Assembly: GCA_030141605.1 (NCBI GenBank)
Contig: JAQGDQ010000181.1
Span: forward strand, 145,981-209,980
Direction: 5' to 3'
DNA: 64,000 bases
DNA from: Tubiluchus corallicola
Lineage: Eukaryota; Priapulida; Priapulimorpha; Priapulimorphida; Tubiluchidae
Position 1 is the stretch's first letter; each line of letters begins with the position of its first letter. The position numbers and the translations under genes are program-made. The notes beneath the pieces were generated by a model, which worked only from the letters and a program-made list of their open reading frames with translations, did no database searches and had not been told where the DNA came from. Positions 13,437-24,900 of the stretch are shown here, in pieces.

Positions 13437-16235
13437 CTTTACACAAAACCTACTTTCGTGTAATCCATTGCAACGCGAGTTGTAACATTCTGTACTCCCA
13501 TTTTATGGGAACCAAAAAATACAATTATTATTGTCTTAGATGAGCTGTAACTGTGTGCATCACACTGTACTTTTATTAATAATGCAATTTTATTTTTGTA
13601 TGGTACAGTTTATCTACTCCTGTATTATCGATTTGAGGTATATTATGTGTGTGATACAAAGGATGTAATAATTATTGTCTATCTTTGTCTTGTTGAAAAG
13701 TACTTTTGCTATTACAATAAACAAAGTGACTGTACACTTTCTTTTCTCATACACTGTTTAGCAGAAACATTGCTGACTACATTTTATCTTGAACTGGGGG
13801 TGAGGGAAACTACTGAATAGGTAAGGCATGCGCTGTGGAAATTATGTAGCTATGGAAGTTAAGCAATATCGAATCTGATCAATGTATGGGCAATTGCATG
13901 AGTGTGGTCAGTGCCTCACCTTAGGCTTAGAAGATTGATTTTCATAATTGGTTTGTTTTCTCTTTCAACAAGAAACATTCGGGGGGAAATACAATTTATA
14001 TTCTTTAAGCGTGAGTTACACTTTGAGATATACTCACATTGCCACATTCATGCACATTTTTTAAACTGCTTTATTCCATTGATAATACACTAGTATCATT
14101 TTTAGCTGTTGCAATTCAAACAATTTATTTCACATACATTACATAACATGACACAAGCACAGTTTAAAAGCATCCACACTTGTACAAGCATAATTAATTA
14201 TTATTAAACTGGTTACTTGCAAAAAAACTGACATCAAACATTTAATAAAAACTCTTAACTCATCTTATTTATTAATTATAGACTTGGCAAGCTAACGGAA
14301 AAATACAACATGATAAAAGCAAACCGAAATCGCAAAATATCGGCCTCTTGAACAGCTGGTTGCTGCCAAATTCTACAATAAGTCAGCAACAGTTTGTAAC
14401 ATTTCTATACAGTGCATCTGTGCGTATCTAGAAGCGGGGTGCTGTACACTACACATAAATAGTAAATATAGGCATAAGTAATTTTAAATAAAAACCACGA
14501 GGGTATGTAAATTAAATTAGTACACGTATATCTTACATTCATACATAATTATTTTACATTCAAACACAATTACAAGAGACAGCACACACTAACTTCAAAC
14601 AGGACATAATGGCAATAAAGCACAAAAAACTACAGAAACATTCAAATGTAATGTGAGTGTGCCAAAATTCAGTAATCCTGCAAACTTACAACGCAGAACT
14701 CTTACAAAAAGTACTGCAACCAATTTAACTACAATGTAAGTAACCCTAGCAAATGGGGCCTATTATCTTACATGGCACTTCTCAATGCATACAACTATGC
14801 ACTTTACAAAAAATTATAATACCAACTTATAAACACTTGGTAAAATGAGGAATTCAAAATCTAAAGTTTGCAAACCTGAGGCGAAGGACTGAGTGCATGC
14901 ACCCAAATTCATTCAGAAATAAATAATAAACTGTGAAAGATTGTTTACATTTGTGTACATGCTATCCTCGTTTATCTCGTTAAGACTAAGACTGACCTTT
15001 TTGACAAATTCCAAAAGAATAATTGCCTTGTTTAAATTTTGCTGTTTTGAGCCATTACAAATTTAAGCAAGGCAATTTTTTATTGCTCTAGAAATTCACA
15101 GTCTACAGTATCATAACAATACCACTTCAAATTATGCTTTTTAAATGCTTTACACAACTATTTTGTGAAGCACAGATAACAATCCCTCAAATCAACATTT
15201 GCAAGTTTTAACAAAATATTAAAACTTTGAAATGACCCATGAATCGACAAGCGCCAGCATCTTTAATGATACCTACCTCATCTTTTTACTATCATTATCA
15301 ACAATTCCTTGTAATGCAAATATTACTATTACAGGTTAACAGTTATTTAAAATGTTACATTATAACTTATACATACAGTTAGACACCTAGGTGTAATTTA
15401 CACAAGTATAATTGTAATTTATACATATAAAGAAGTTTAAATTACACATACAATACTGTACTTCTAGTGAAGCGCAGCTTGGCTTAATAGATATGCAAAC
15501 TCATTGATAGTATAGCACTATCAAATTTGCATTGTATATATTACAGCAGCAACAATTAAAATAAACAAATTTGTTTTTATAAATCGACTTTCTCTGACAA
15601 ACAGTACTATGCAAGGTCTAAAATTATCAATATTATATTACAGAAGAACAGAAAAGTAGCTAACTATCTAGATATCACATATTAGCATTCTATAACTACA
15701 GTACAGGTTTTGTGTATATACCAGTGCTAAGCTATAAAATAAGTTTTTTATTATATCACAATTTCAGGCTTGGCAATCAATACGGAGGACATCCACATTA
15801 ATATTGCCAATTTGCGGCAAATAAAAGTTTGATGCACAAGGCTTTATGGTACTACTTCAATTGACATTCACACAATGAGTAATAGATATCATTTATTCAT
15901 CGGGAAATGTAAATTAACAATGAAGATTGTCTAGCATGGCTACGTGCAGTACAAATCCTTCTAGAAATGCTCTGAATTAAAAAACGTAGTATTTTTGGAA
16001 ACTCAATGTCAAACTGTCACAAAAAACTGTTCTTGTAAAGACTTGTACGAGATACAGATCTTGTAGTTACATTTTGCTACAACTAAGAACAATAGCCTAA
16101 ATCAGACCTAAGATATGTATATAATGACACTCTATATATTGTATAGATCTACAAAACAATACTGCTACATTTTGAACTGTGCAATTTGCTACCTCAAGCA
16201 TTTGAAATTCTGGCAGTCACAAACCTCAAGCATGT

Positions 16236-16241
16236 TTTATT
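16236..16241 (-). other. Candidate poly(A) signal AATAAA for the cyclin gene
   Basis: TTTATT on the + strand reads AATAAA on the gene strand, about 60 bp beyond the stop codon. Assigned by position only. Confidence 0.35.
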
Positions 16242-16301
16242 TTTCATTATTTTTTGCCAATAAGCACATCTATTTTCAAGCAAAATTTCTCTGCAAACAA
16301 A

Positions 16302-17501
16302 TTATAACGTGTCCTCCTCCTTATCACTAGTAGATTCGTCAAAACAATAATCCCTGTTTTCTGGAAGTCGACAAATGCTCCACTTAAAGGCAATTATTCG
16401 TTTCTTGGGAAATTTGGTCCAAACTGACTCAGCGATTTTTGGTAAGTGTGCTTTCTTCTTCTTCAGCTTTTTAGTCACCTTACCAGACTTTTCCATCAAA
16501 GACTCCAGTGTTGCTGTAGTGGTGTCTTCTAAACTAACAGACAACGGAGCAGTATCATCACAAGGTTTGTTCTCCGTACCATCAGTAAGGTCCTTCGCTT
16601 CATAAATAGTCGGCAGCGATTTGCAGCGACGCGAACTGGGTCGTAACTGATGACTAGTACGAGGAGACAGACGCCAGATAATGTGAATTTTTGGCACTTT
16701 GCACGGTTGTAGATAGTATACTTCTAAAACATCTACAAGCATGCTACGGCAGTGCACCAACTCACAATCATCAATCTTACAGAATGTCTGCAAAGCTAAA
16801 ATGGTCGAAATCCAGGAGTTTAGAGACGGATCTCTAGCTAAAATATCTTCCAGTTCACAGCTCAGCACCGACAAAGCCACCACTGACGATCGAAAACGAG
16901 TGAACTCGTAATGGCAAAGAGCCACTTCAACTTTTGACAGCAGCCTTGATATGGGGACTGTGTCAAAGTCAACGGCGTGACTCTCTATGCATATGTTGTA
17001 GAACAAGCTTATAAATCTGACGACAGTTGCTGCCTTCATATGCTGCTTCAGCTTCTGCCGAATGATACACTCCATACGGACAACATCCGAAACTGTACAC
17101 CCGGATTGGGTCAAGTTGATTACCTCCGTGGCACTCGGCATTTCTTGTTCGTCCTGCAGAGTTTGCAAAGCAATCAAATAACACGTGATTGTGATACACG
17201 TCATGTGCTTCGGTAGTGCCTTAACTTTTGCTAAGAACTGGTCAACGAGGTTTACCGCCAACGCAAATGTTTCGGAGTGAAACCCGTAAAATGTGTTGAG
17301 ATAGCGTAATCCAGTGATGGCGGCGTCGCGTAAACTTGGTGTTACGACTTTATCATCATCTGCTGACGGTGTTTGCAAAACAGAACAGAACAGCGCTTCT
17401 CTGCAGAGAGCTTGACCCAAATCGTTCCATGCTTCTCTTAACAAACTTTGTTCTACAGCCGAATCTTTAACTGGTCTTCCTTCCATCTTTTTTAATATCA
17501 T
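16302..17501 (-). CDS. CCNG: Cyclin G/I-family protein, intronless, 399 aa
   Basis: Cyclin G1, G2 and I are atypical cyclins tied to p53/PP2A and growth control rather than to core CDK cycling. The cyclin box is at about residues 55-165. The stretch FYGFHSETFALAVNLVDQFL matches the FFGFDTETFSLAVNLLDRFL-type helix of cyclin G. It is followed by KALPKHM (family KVQPKHL), a CYLIALQTLQDEQEMPSATE-like helix, and TVSDVVRMECII, equivalent to TVSDLMRMEKIV. A later IIWRLSPRTSHQL-LPTIYE stretch matches the C-terminal signature of cyclin G. The tail is basic (KKLKKKKAHLPK) and then acidic (STSDKEEDTL), longer than in vertebrates (about 295-345 aa). The first ATG (17501) is chosen; a second Met at 17486 (MEGRPV) is possible. 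One uninterrupted frame with no intron could mean a retroposed origin or lineage-specific intron loss. Cyclin I is the main alternative. Confidence 0.85.
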   Translation of the reverse strand: MILKKMEGRPVKDSAVEQSLLREAWNDLGQALCREALFCSVLQTPSADDDKVVTPSLRDAAITGLRYLNTFYGFHSETFALAVNLVDQFLAKVKALPKHMTCITITCYLIALQTLQDEQEMPSATEVINLTQSGCTVSDVVRMECIIRQKLKQHMKAATVVRFISLFYNICIESHAVDFDTVPISRLLSKVEVALCHYEFTRFRSSVVALSVLSCELEDILARDPSLNSWISTILALQTFCKIDDCELVHCRSMLVDVLEVYYLQPCKVPKIHIIWRLSPRTSHQLRPSSRRCKSLPTIYEAKDLTDGTENKPCDDTAPLSVSLEDTTTATLESLMEKSGKVTKKLKKKKAHLPKIAESVWTKFPKKRIIAFKWSICRLPENRDYCFDESTSDKEEDTL

Positions 17502-19510
17502 GGTACAATTTCCTACGACACTGCTCCAAACGCGAAATCTGACATACCTATCATTTCTGACAGTCTATGCCGAACTATCGAAATCTGGAACCACTGATAA
17601 GTGCATTTTAATTATTAACTGGCCACTTACTGGCCACAAATCATTGTTCACTCCCTTACTACACCCACATTTTACTAGATGTTTTCAGCTTTGGAATAAA
17701 ATAAATAAAACAATGTCCATCTACCACTGCTGCCCAGGCTGATGGAGCAGGAATTGCCTCCAAATTGACCAGCAGCACCATCGCTTACAGCTCTTTCCAG
17801 TACTCTCAGCTGTAAGTCAGTACGTGTGTAACCGATAAACTCAAGCAAAATGGAAGCTTGTAAAGAGAAGTTATCAAAACAAAAACCTACAAGAAAAAAG
17901 AAAAATACGTGTAATGATACTATGTTACTAGCTCTAAAAAAGTACACTGTTAAAACACTGTTCATAAACAAAACTTAAAAAACTTGTTTTGAGATTTTAC
18001 ATTGCTTACTAATTGACTACTTACTACCTGATTGCATACAGACCTTGAGTTAGCTGTAATGCTGTATAAGTCGTTGTAAAGGTTTAGATAACATTGCCTA
18101 AAGTGTGAAAAATAATCACAGCATTCGTAGCACACTCCTTGTTAACCAAGCAAAAGTATAAATTACTTTATATTGTCAATAAGATCAATAACGTGTTTTC
18201 TGATCAATAATAAAATGCTTAACCGCTGTCTTTTGACGGTAACGATAACAGTAATTTTGGTGAGTTAGTAGTGCACACTGGTGTGGTGATACAGTGGTGC
18301 TTTGCCAGTTGGTGCAAACATTTTAAATTATTAGCAATTTTCTTTTCTTTTCCGCTTACACAAGTCTTTCAAACAGGTAAGCATAATGCTAAGTAATGTT
18401 TTTTTTTTGAGATATGCTTGAAAATTTCCTCTTCCTCCGATTTAAGTCTGTCCTCATCAAAGTACTTGTAATGGAATTTAACAAAGAAAAACATACAGCA
18501 TTACGACAATGCTCAACATTAATTTTTCTTACTGTATAAAGTTTATGTGGCGCACTTGCAATTTAAGTGTTTTTCGCAAATGAGCATCTAGTATTATAGG
18601 CAGTTGTGACATGAAAAACCCTATAAGTATAATGGATTTTGGCGCAATTTGTGCATTATTCCATTAATTTGCAGAATATTACTAAGCAGCAAGATACCTT
18701 ATTACATACGACGAAAATATCAAATTTTAGTTGTTCCAGCTCTATCGTCTATGTTACACATGGCTTATTCATTTATTGTAAGGAAATTCAGTCCTTTATT
18801 TTAGTTTTATGTCTGGACAACAGACAAATCAATCCCATAACACTACACAGTTTATCAATGGTAAGATTAGTTAAACGATTGAGTAAATTAAGCAATAAAA
18901 CGACGGATCGCTTACTATCATAATTCTATAATGATAACCATTGAAAGCCCATAACTACCGCTGGATTTCAGGTGACCCCATTTTCAAAATTTTGAAAATT
19001 CCTAAGATCAATAAAACAGTGCAACGCGCTTACTTAAACATAAGCAGCTGCTAAGGGAATTAGCAGTTAAAGATGTAGATCTAAGTTAAAAAATCAAGCA
19101 GTGAGATAAACACTAACCTTTTCCTTTAATAAGGAAGAAGTCGGTTATCCTTCAAACATCATTGTCATGACGACATAAAATTTATTTTCGTCAGCTTCAC
19201 AGTTGTAGCCAAACAAAGCAGCTGAAGTTGAAAATGCTTTAGTTAGTGGAAGAAGTGACCACCAGTTAGCGCACGTGCAATAGGTATGAGCCACAGATAC
19301 GACACAGTTCACTGTGTCAATAGCTCAGCTCGAGTTGGCGAATACGCTGCAACACTTACAACTCGCAGTATCTTTAGTTGTGATTGCTTCTCTTGTTTTG
19401 TCAGTAACCAAGGCTTTCTACATAAGAGGCTTTCTCCTCTTTGCCAATCATATTAGGCACATCTGTAAGGAGCGGAGTAGGACACTAGCCGAAGTTGGAC
19501 AATTGACGTG

Positions 19511-19594
19511 CATGGCTAGCCCAAGTAGGACGCGTCGTACATGGGCTAGCCCAAGTAGGATGTGTCCTACATGGGCTGCCCAAGTAGGACACTA
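19511..19594. repeat. Three ~30-bp tandem units, each near-palindromic
   Basis: CATGGGCTAGCCCAAGTAGG recurs at 19511, 19540 and 19570 (the third with GGCTGCCC). Each unit contains the palindrome GGGCTAGCCC or a close variant, flanked by TAC and GTA, so single units can fold. GTAGGACACTAG occurs both upstream (near 19480) and at the right end. About 2 kb upstream of the cyclin G start. Confidence 0.75.
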
Positions 19595-20568
19595 GAGACA
19601 GGTCACGAATGGAGTAGTTAACCATACTGGCAGCGTCCATTGTCCTTGTTTATTTAGTAATAATAATTGAAAACGCCAATACACGTTCAATAATTTATTA
19701 TACATCTGCTAAAATCTTATTGTGAGCTAGGAGAATGGCCAATAAATTTGGCTTCGATATTAACCTTCTTGAAGTGAAATAAGCCTGCTTTTTATACGAT
19801 TCAAACATTTGCTTAAGGTACAATTTTTTTATTTTGTCTCGCTTCACAGACAGGCGATCTGTTTCACTACTTCTTGGGCAAATAATTGTTTTCTACTAAG
19901 TAAACGGGCTAGCGAGCTATGTTATGATGATATTAATGCAGCTAATAATAACGATGATATTATTGTAAAAAATACATTTGTAAATTGTCAAGGACTATCG
20001 TATATAATAATTTCGCTGGTATATATGGGTTTATTTATAACCAACGAGCTACAGCTCCGACAACGGCACCATTTTCAACGATCTGTATGTCAAATGAACG
20101 GTCTCCGCCTAAGGGTTTGCACCTGAGGGTTTATCTTTCGAATCGGACCCACCGGGAGGAACGAGGGCCGAAAAATCTCCAAAAATGACCGAGTTAATTA
20201 GATGTTCCATTTTTGGCAATTTTCGCTTGGAAAACTGCTGACGCAAAGCAATTGTTGTGACGTCATCCATTATACTCTGTCTATAACCTTATACCTTTAA
20301 TCCATTAAAAGCTGCTGCTGCTGGCTTGGCGGTAAATAAAAGAACACTAGGTAGGATGTTCGCGCATTGTTGATTATGAGTGGATTTATACGCAAAATGT
20401 TTTCCTGGGCTTTTGCTAGTTCATGTACAATATGTACGACACTGCTTTTCCGCAAATGTCCTACGGCTAGCAATTAAATATCGGCCTACGCCTTATGATG
20501 CATTACCATTAAAATGACTAATCAGAACATGGTTATCAATTAACGTTAATTTGCCATTATCTGTTCAC

Positions 20569-20652
20569 ATGCGTGCGGGCATGCGTGCATGTGTGTGTAT
20601 GTATGTATTTACGCATGCATGAATGTATGTATGTATGTATGTGTACATGTTA
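20569..20652. repeat. ATGT/GTGC microsatellite
   Basis: GCATGCGTGCATGTGTGTGT followed by repeated ATGT tetranucleotides with interruptions, about 84 bp. Confidence 0.8.
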
Positions 20653-20820
20653 ATCCAAATGCGACAAGGCTCCACCATGTGAATATGTTGCTGATTAGGG
20701 GCCATCCATATAATAGGCCTACAACCTTAAAATTATAAAGGCATTTATGGCACATGCCCCACCACCTATCTACCCCTTGTATTGATATCAATATCACACC
20801 TATTTAGATTTTTGTACATC

Positions 20821-20940
20821 TTAGTCTTCCTCCTCCCAAGGACAAGCAACACCATCACTTGTGTTAATTAACGGGAAACCAACAAAGTATTCTCCCGGTG
20901 GTGGCAGCCCCAATTCACTGAACTCGTTGTCATTGACCAT
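20821..20940 (-). CDS. Orphan coding-like segment, 39 codons
   Basis: The frame reads MVNDNEFSELGLPPPGEY and then ends with an acidic CPWEEED before TAA (20821-20823). Composition is protein-like and GC content is higher than around it. Just upstream in frame is a TGA, so a real exon would need an acceptor such as the CAG at about 20942-20944 or the GTGAG at about 20959. A second frame over the same DNA (EWLTVIGCEEKESAEW...) is also open for about 40 codons. I do not recognise a family. It could be a terminal exon, a small ORF or a decayed transposon piece. Confidence 0.25.
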   Translation of the reverse strand: MVNDNEFSELGLPPPGEYFVGFPLINTSDGVACPWEEED

Positions 20941-21965
20941 TCTGCAGATTCTTTCTCCTCACAGCCGATTACAGTCAACCATTCCTTGTTGAAGATGAAA
21001 AAAGCATGAAGTCAGATAACAATATCATGACTAAATCACCTACCTATCTTGCATTATAATGGCATCATCATGTCACCTGTTACCCTAAATTCATGCCATT
21101 AATATGTGGATGATCCCTTATCAAGTGGGACTTGTTTCAGCCAAGCTACATAGCGAGAATATGAACTATACTACAATAACTTGATTTTTGTGAATTCCAA
21201 GTACGTGTAAGTATTACCTCACTTGCATAAAGTGATACGGATAAGCTTATTGCATATGTTACTGCACTGTTCTATGGAGCACCGTGTATCACGATCAGTA
21301 ACAAAAACTGTTCTGTACATTATAGCATGTGTCAAATTAAGTACTTGGCCAAAAACGAAAAAATGCATAACTAAACAACAGAACATGATGAGCTACCTGA
21401 CTTTTTTTACACACAATAATGTTCATATCATAAGTACGGGCTAAAAAATAGTATATTGTTAACACACATTATAGAACAATATAACTTAACAGAGGAAATT
21501 AAGCTGACGTATCTTATGTTCTATACATCCGTATTGTGCATATAAAATTCTTTACTAAATATATATATATCACACGTGAAAGCTAAACTATTAACAAAAT
21601 AAAACTATGTGTATATTTAGTAACAAGAGATCCAGAAGCTTCAGAAAAAGCCATTCCCTTTATTTCATTTTATCACTTAGAATTACACATGGTAGCTGCT
21701 TATGTTGATACCAGTTATTCACAAAGTTGTACTAACAATTATCTCAATTTACAAATTATTAGGTTGACTTGCACAAGAGTATCAAAAACTACAAATGTAT
21801 CAAAATCTGATGTTGCTAACAATTGTTACATCTCTAACAAAGTTCTAAAAAAACAAAAGAAAACTCATCGAAACTGAATAAGAATGTTTATGCAGATAAG
21901 TGGCTAAATTTGTTGTAGAAAATTGAGCAATGAGGCTTGTATGTGTATAATAATGCACACAGCTA

Positions 21966-21971
21966 TTTATT
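21966..21971 (-). other. AATAAA overlapping the SLF1 stop codon
   Basis: The gene-strand sequence TATAAATAAATAG contains the TAA stop (21967-21969) inside AATAAA. It could act as a poly(A) signal only if the 3' UTR is very short. Another AATAAA lies at 21659-21664. Confidence 0.3.
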
Positions 21972-24900
21972 TATACACAGAAGTGAGGTACTCTCTCATC
22001 TCCTCGTTTTCTGCTAAGTCTAAAGGACTAAGGCCACAAACTGTTTTTTCTTCTAGTAATCGTCTTCCTACAAAATAGTTGTAATTGTCATCACTCATTT
22101 TATTACTGCTGCATTAGGATTCAACCAAAAAATGTTAAATAAAATAATTCTGTAATATGGGCTATTGTCAACAAAAGAAAGTTAACTTGCATATCATGAG
22201 ACCTAGGCAATATTAAAAATTCTTATGCACACAAATAAACAACAACTACATTTGTAAGTAATGCCAGTCTTTTGTAACTTTAATAGACAAAATGGATCCA
22301 TTCAATAGGCATGGAATAGAGAGTTAACAAAAATTAAGTTTCTATCTGCCATGAGAACATTGCCAAAACTATTATCGTGTTTTGCTATGATGCATAAGAG
22401 TAGGGGGCAATTGTCAAAAATCTGGTACCAAATGTTAATTTACCATACTGTGTGGAATCATATTTCTTGGGTTTTAAATTTTCTAAAACATTTGGTGAAT
22501 AGTGTTTTTTCAAAGTCATTTAAGGCCACTTCATGAATTTGCACTGAAAACTGGTACTTGAGCTATTTCTGTCATTGTTTTTCTGAAATTCTTCTAGCGA
22601 AGCCCCACGAAACTGAAAATCATCAAAACACAAACATTCTACTCACAGTTTGCCTACTCTTTTTCTGTCTTTAACGATGGTAATAGGCCGAAAGAAATGC
22701 AGTAGAATAGTGGGTGATAACAATACCTGGAAGAGCCGCACAATTTTTGAAAGGCAAAGGAAATGGGTGTTCCATACAGTGTACGGCACTAGGGATTGAA
22801 AAAAGCCTTCGATGTACACCTCTCCTATTTCGTACTGAATGGTGAACATCTTCCAAGAGTGTGCACACATTTTCCAAGGACAGCACTTTTTAAAATTGAT
22901 TTTTTTCTGGAGGCTGTTTGTTTTCTGGACAATATGAATCGGCGGATGGGAGAAAACACAGACTGCAGGAAACCTGAGGCCTCCAGGCCCAGGAAGACCA
23001 AGATTCTCTAGTACACCCTCCATCAAATGGGCTATCCGACCATTATCAGCTCACTCACCAACAGACCAACACTTCCTGGTTCTCTCAAACTATAAGGAGT
23101 GCGAAAATCAAAAACGACGTCAATTTTGGCATTTTTTGACCCACATTACTCCAGGTGGTCCTGATTCAACAAAAAAAACATTAATGAGAAGGTACTAGAG
23201 CAAGACCTTTCATATGCCATGCTCCAGTTCTCCATACTCATGTTCACTATACCAAACTTGTATCTACTATTGAGCCACAGTACTCAACTAATATTTTTCA
23301 GCAGACCACTAAATATAACGCTATAAAACTTTGGTTGAACATCCCAGATGAATTTAAAATGTTTAATTTAAGTAAGTTTAAAAAAATCAGTTAAACAAAT
23401 TTTGTTTGATCATTATTCACAATCTAATGAGTAAACGTTTTCTTGATGTAGCTGTTTTAAGAATTATTGTTAGTACAATATTATTGTGTTAAGAGCATTT
23501 CAATTGTTCAAGTATTTCCTTAGAATGATGTGGTAGTTGTTCCCTAAAATTTCACAAGTTTCCCAAAATTGACAATTTTGTTTTTTCAATTGAATTTATA
23601 TAGTTACAGAATCATGTTAACAGTCATGGTGTCCACTTGTACGAGGAAGACTAGAAAGCACTTGCTCATTCTTCCTCCTAACGGCAACTTTCTTATTATT
23701 GTTATTGTATTATTATGTCGTTCCATTTGTTGTTGAAAAATAAATTTATTCTATTGTGTTCTCTTCTATATGATATATAAATAGCTGAGAATACCGACAT
23801 TGGGGCTATAGAACAAAATATGCTCATGAACTGACTAACAATGGTTACAGAATGAACGTTACCTTTAATAACCCTCAATGACCTTGAAAAATGTCCACCA
23901 AACATTTCTATGATCCTTGTATTCTAAGGATCACAGGCATATAAACATTCGGTGCCAGATGTGAAGGTTTGTAGTACATTTGCATCTGCACTATAACCAG
24001 TGCCTATTTCAACCTAAGCAAGGCCCGGGGAAGTGGGGCGTGTGAGGCCCCTTGGGGGGGGGGTCGGTCACCATCATGGTTGGCGCCCAGAAAATTTTTG
24101 AACTGCTAGAACGCCGGAGAAGCATTTTCGAAGAAAAAATATGGAGTTATACAGTTGTTAAAGGAAAGAACAATTGAAAGAAAAACTGCTTTATTCTCAA
24201 GACCAGTCCTTAATACTTGTCAAATAGTCAAATCACCTCGGCGTAAGGCCCCCTGGAGGGTGAGGCCCCGGGGAAGTATCCCCACTTCCCCCCCCCTGAA
24301 ATAGGCCCTGACTATAACTGTGCAAAATCAGTTTGTCTAACTGATTGCACAATTGTGCTATATTTTATGTGTGTGGGTACATTCCATGCAAAAAAACTGT
24401 GGCCTTCTAACTTAATAAGTTGCATAACAGCAACTGGATGACTCTAATGAAATGTCAGAGAAAAACTTTGCACTCACCTCCGTGTTGTAGCAACAGTTTA
24501 ACAACATTTAAATGATTATTCTGAACTGCATCGTGGAGAGGTGTAATTCCTTTGTCAGCTTTTGCCACAATATCTACAACGTCGCCACCTATAGGTAATT
24601 TGATTTTGCTAATCAGTGCAAACATCATTTAAATGTGACAGTCACATGTATTAGAAATTTCTTCCCCTTAAAAAGCAAGTTAAATGTATCTTATCATAAA
24701 ATGCTCCTAATTTCTCAGTTATATATTTATATCTTCCCCTACAAGGTAAACAGCCAAGATTAATGAATGATACGCTCAGAGCCAGCTAGTGTGAAAACCC
24801 ACCATATGAAAAGGATGAACTTTAACCAACAAAAAAAAACCAAGAGGTGGTCAGCGACTGAAGAATCTCGATATAATGCAAAAAAGATTTAAGAAATACA

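Larger units (their letters stand above)
12134..16301. other. Convergent spacer: NUP88 and cyclin G 3' flanks
   Basis: This 4.2 kb lies between the ends of two genes that face each other. I see no convincing coding exon. It holds the presumed NUP88 3' UTR, the 46-bp tandem repeat at 13297 and AT-rich unique sequence. Part of 14100-16301 may be cyclin G 3' UTR. The small open frames here have no recognisable protein. Confidence 0.5.
17502..21965. other. Spacer between cyclin G 5' end and SLF1 3' end
   Basis: About 4.5 kb that must hold the cyclin G promoter (immediately right of 17501) and SLF1 3' sequence. Contents seen are the self-complementary 30-bp tandem repeat at 19511, the ATGT microsatellite at 20569 and the orphan frame at 20821. 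The remainder is AT-rich with no recognisable gene. Confidence 0.5.

Noticed and set aside
22643-23026. 127-codon reverse ORF in the last SLF1 intron
   Set aside because: No recognisable domain, overlaps other open frames on both strands, and lies in a transposon-rich intron; not supported as a gene.
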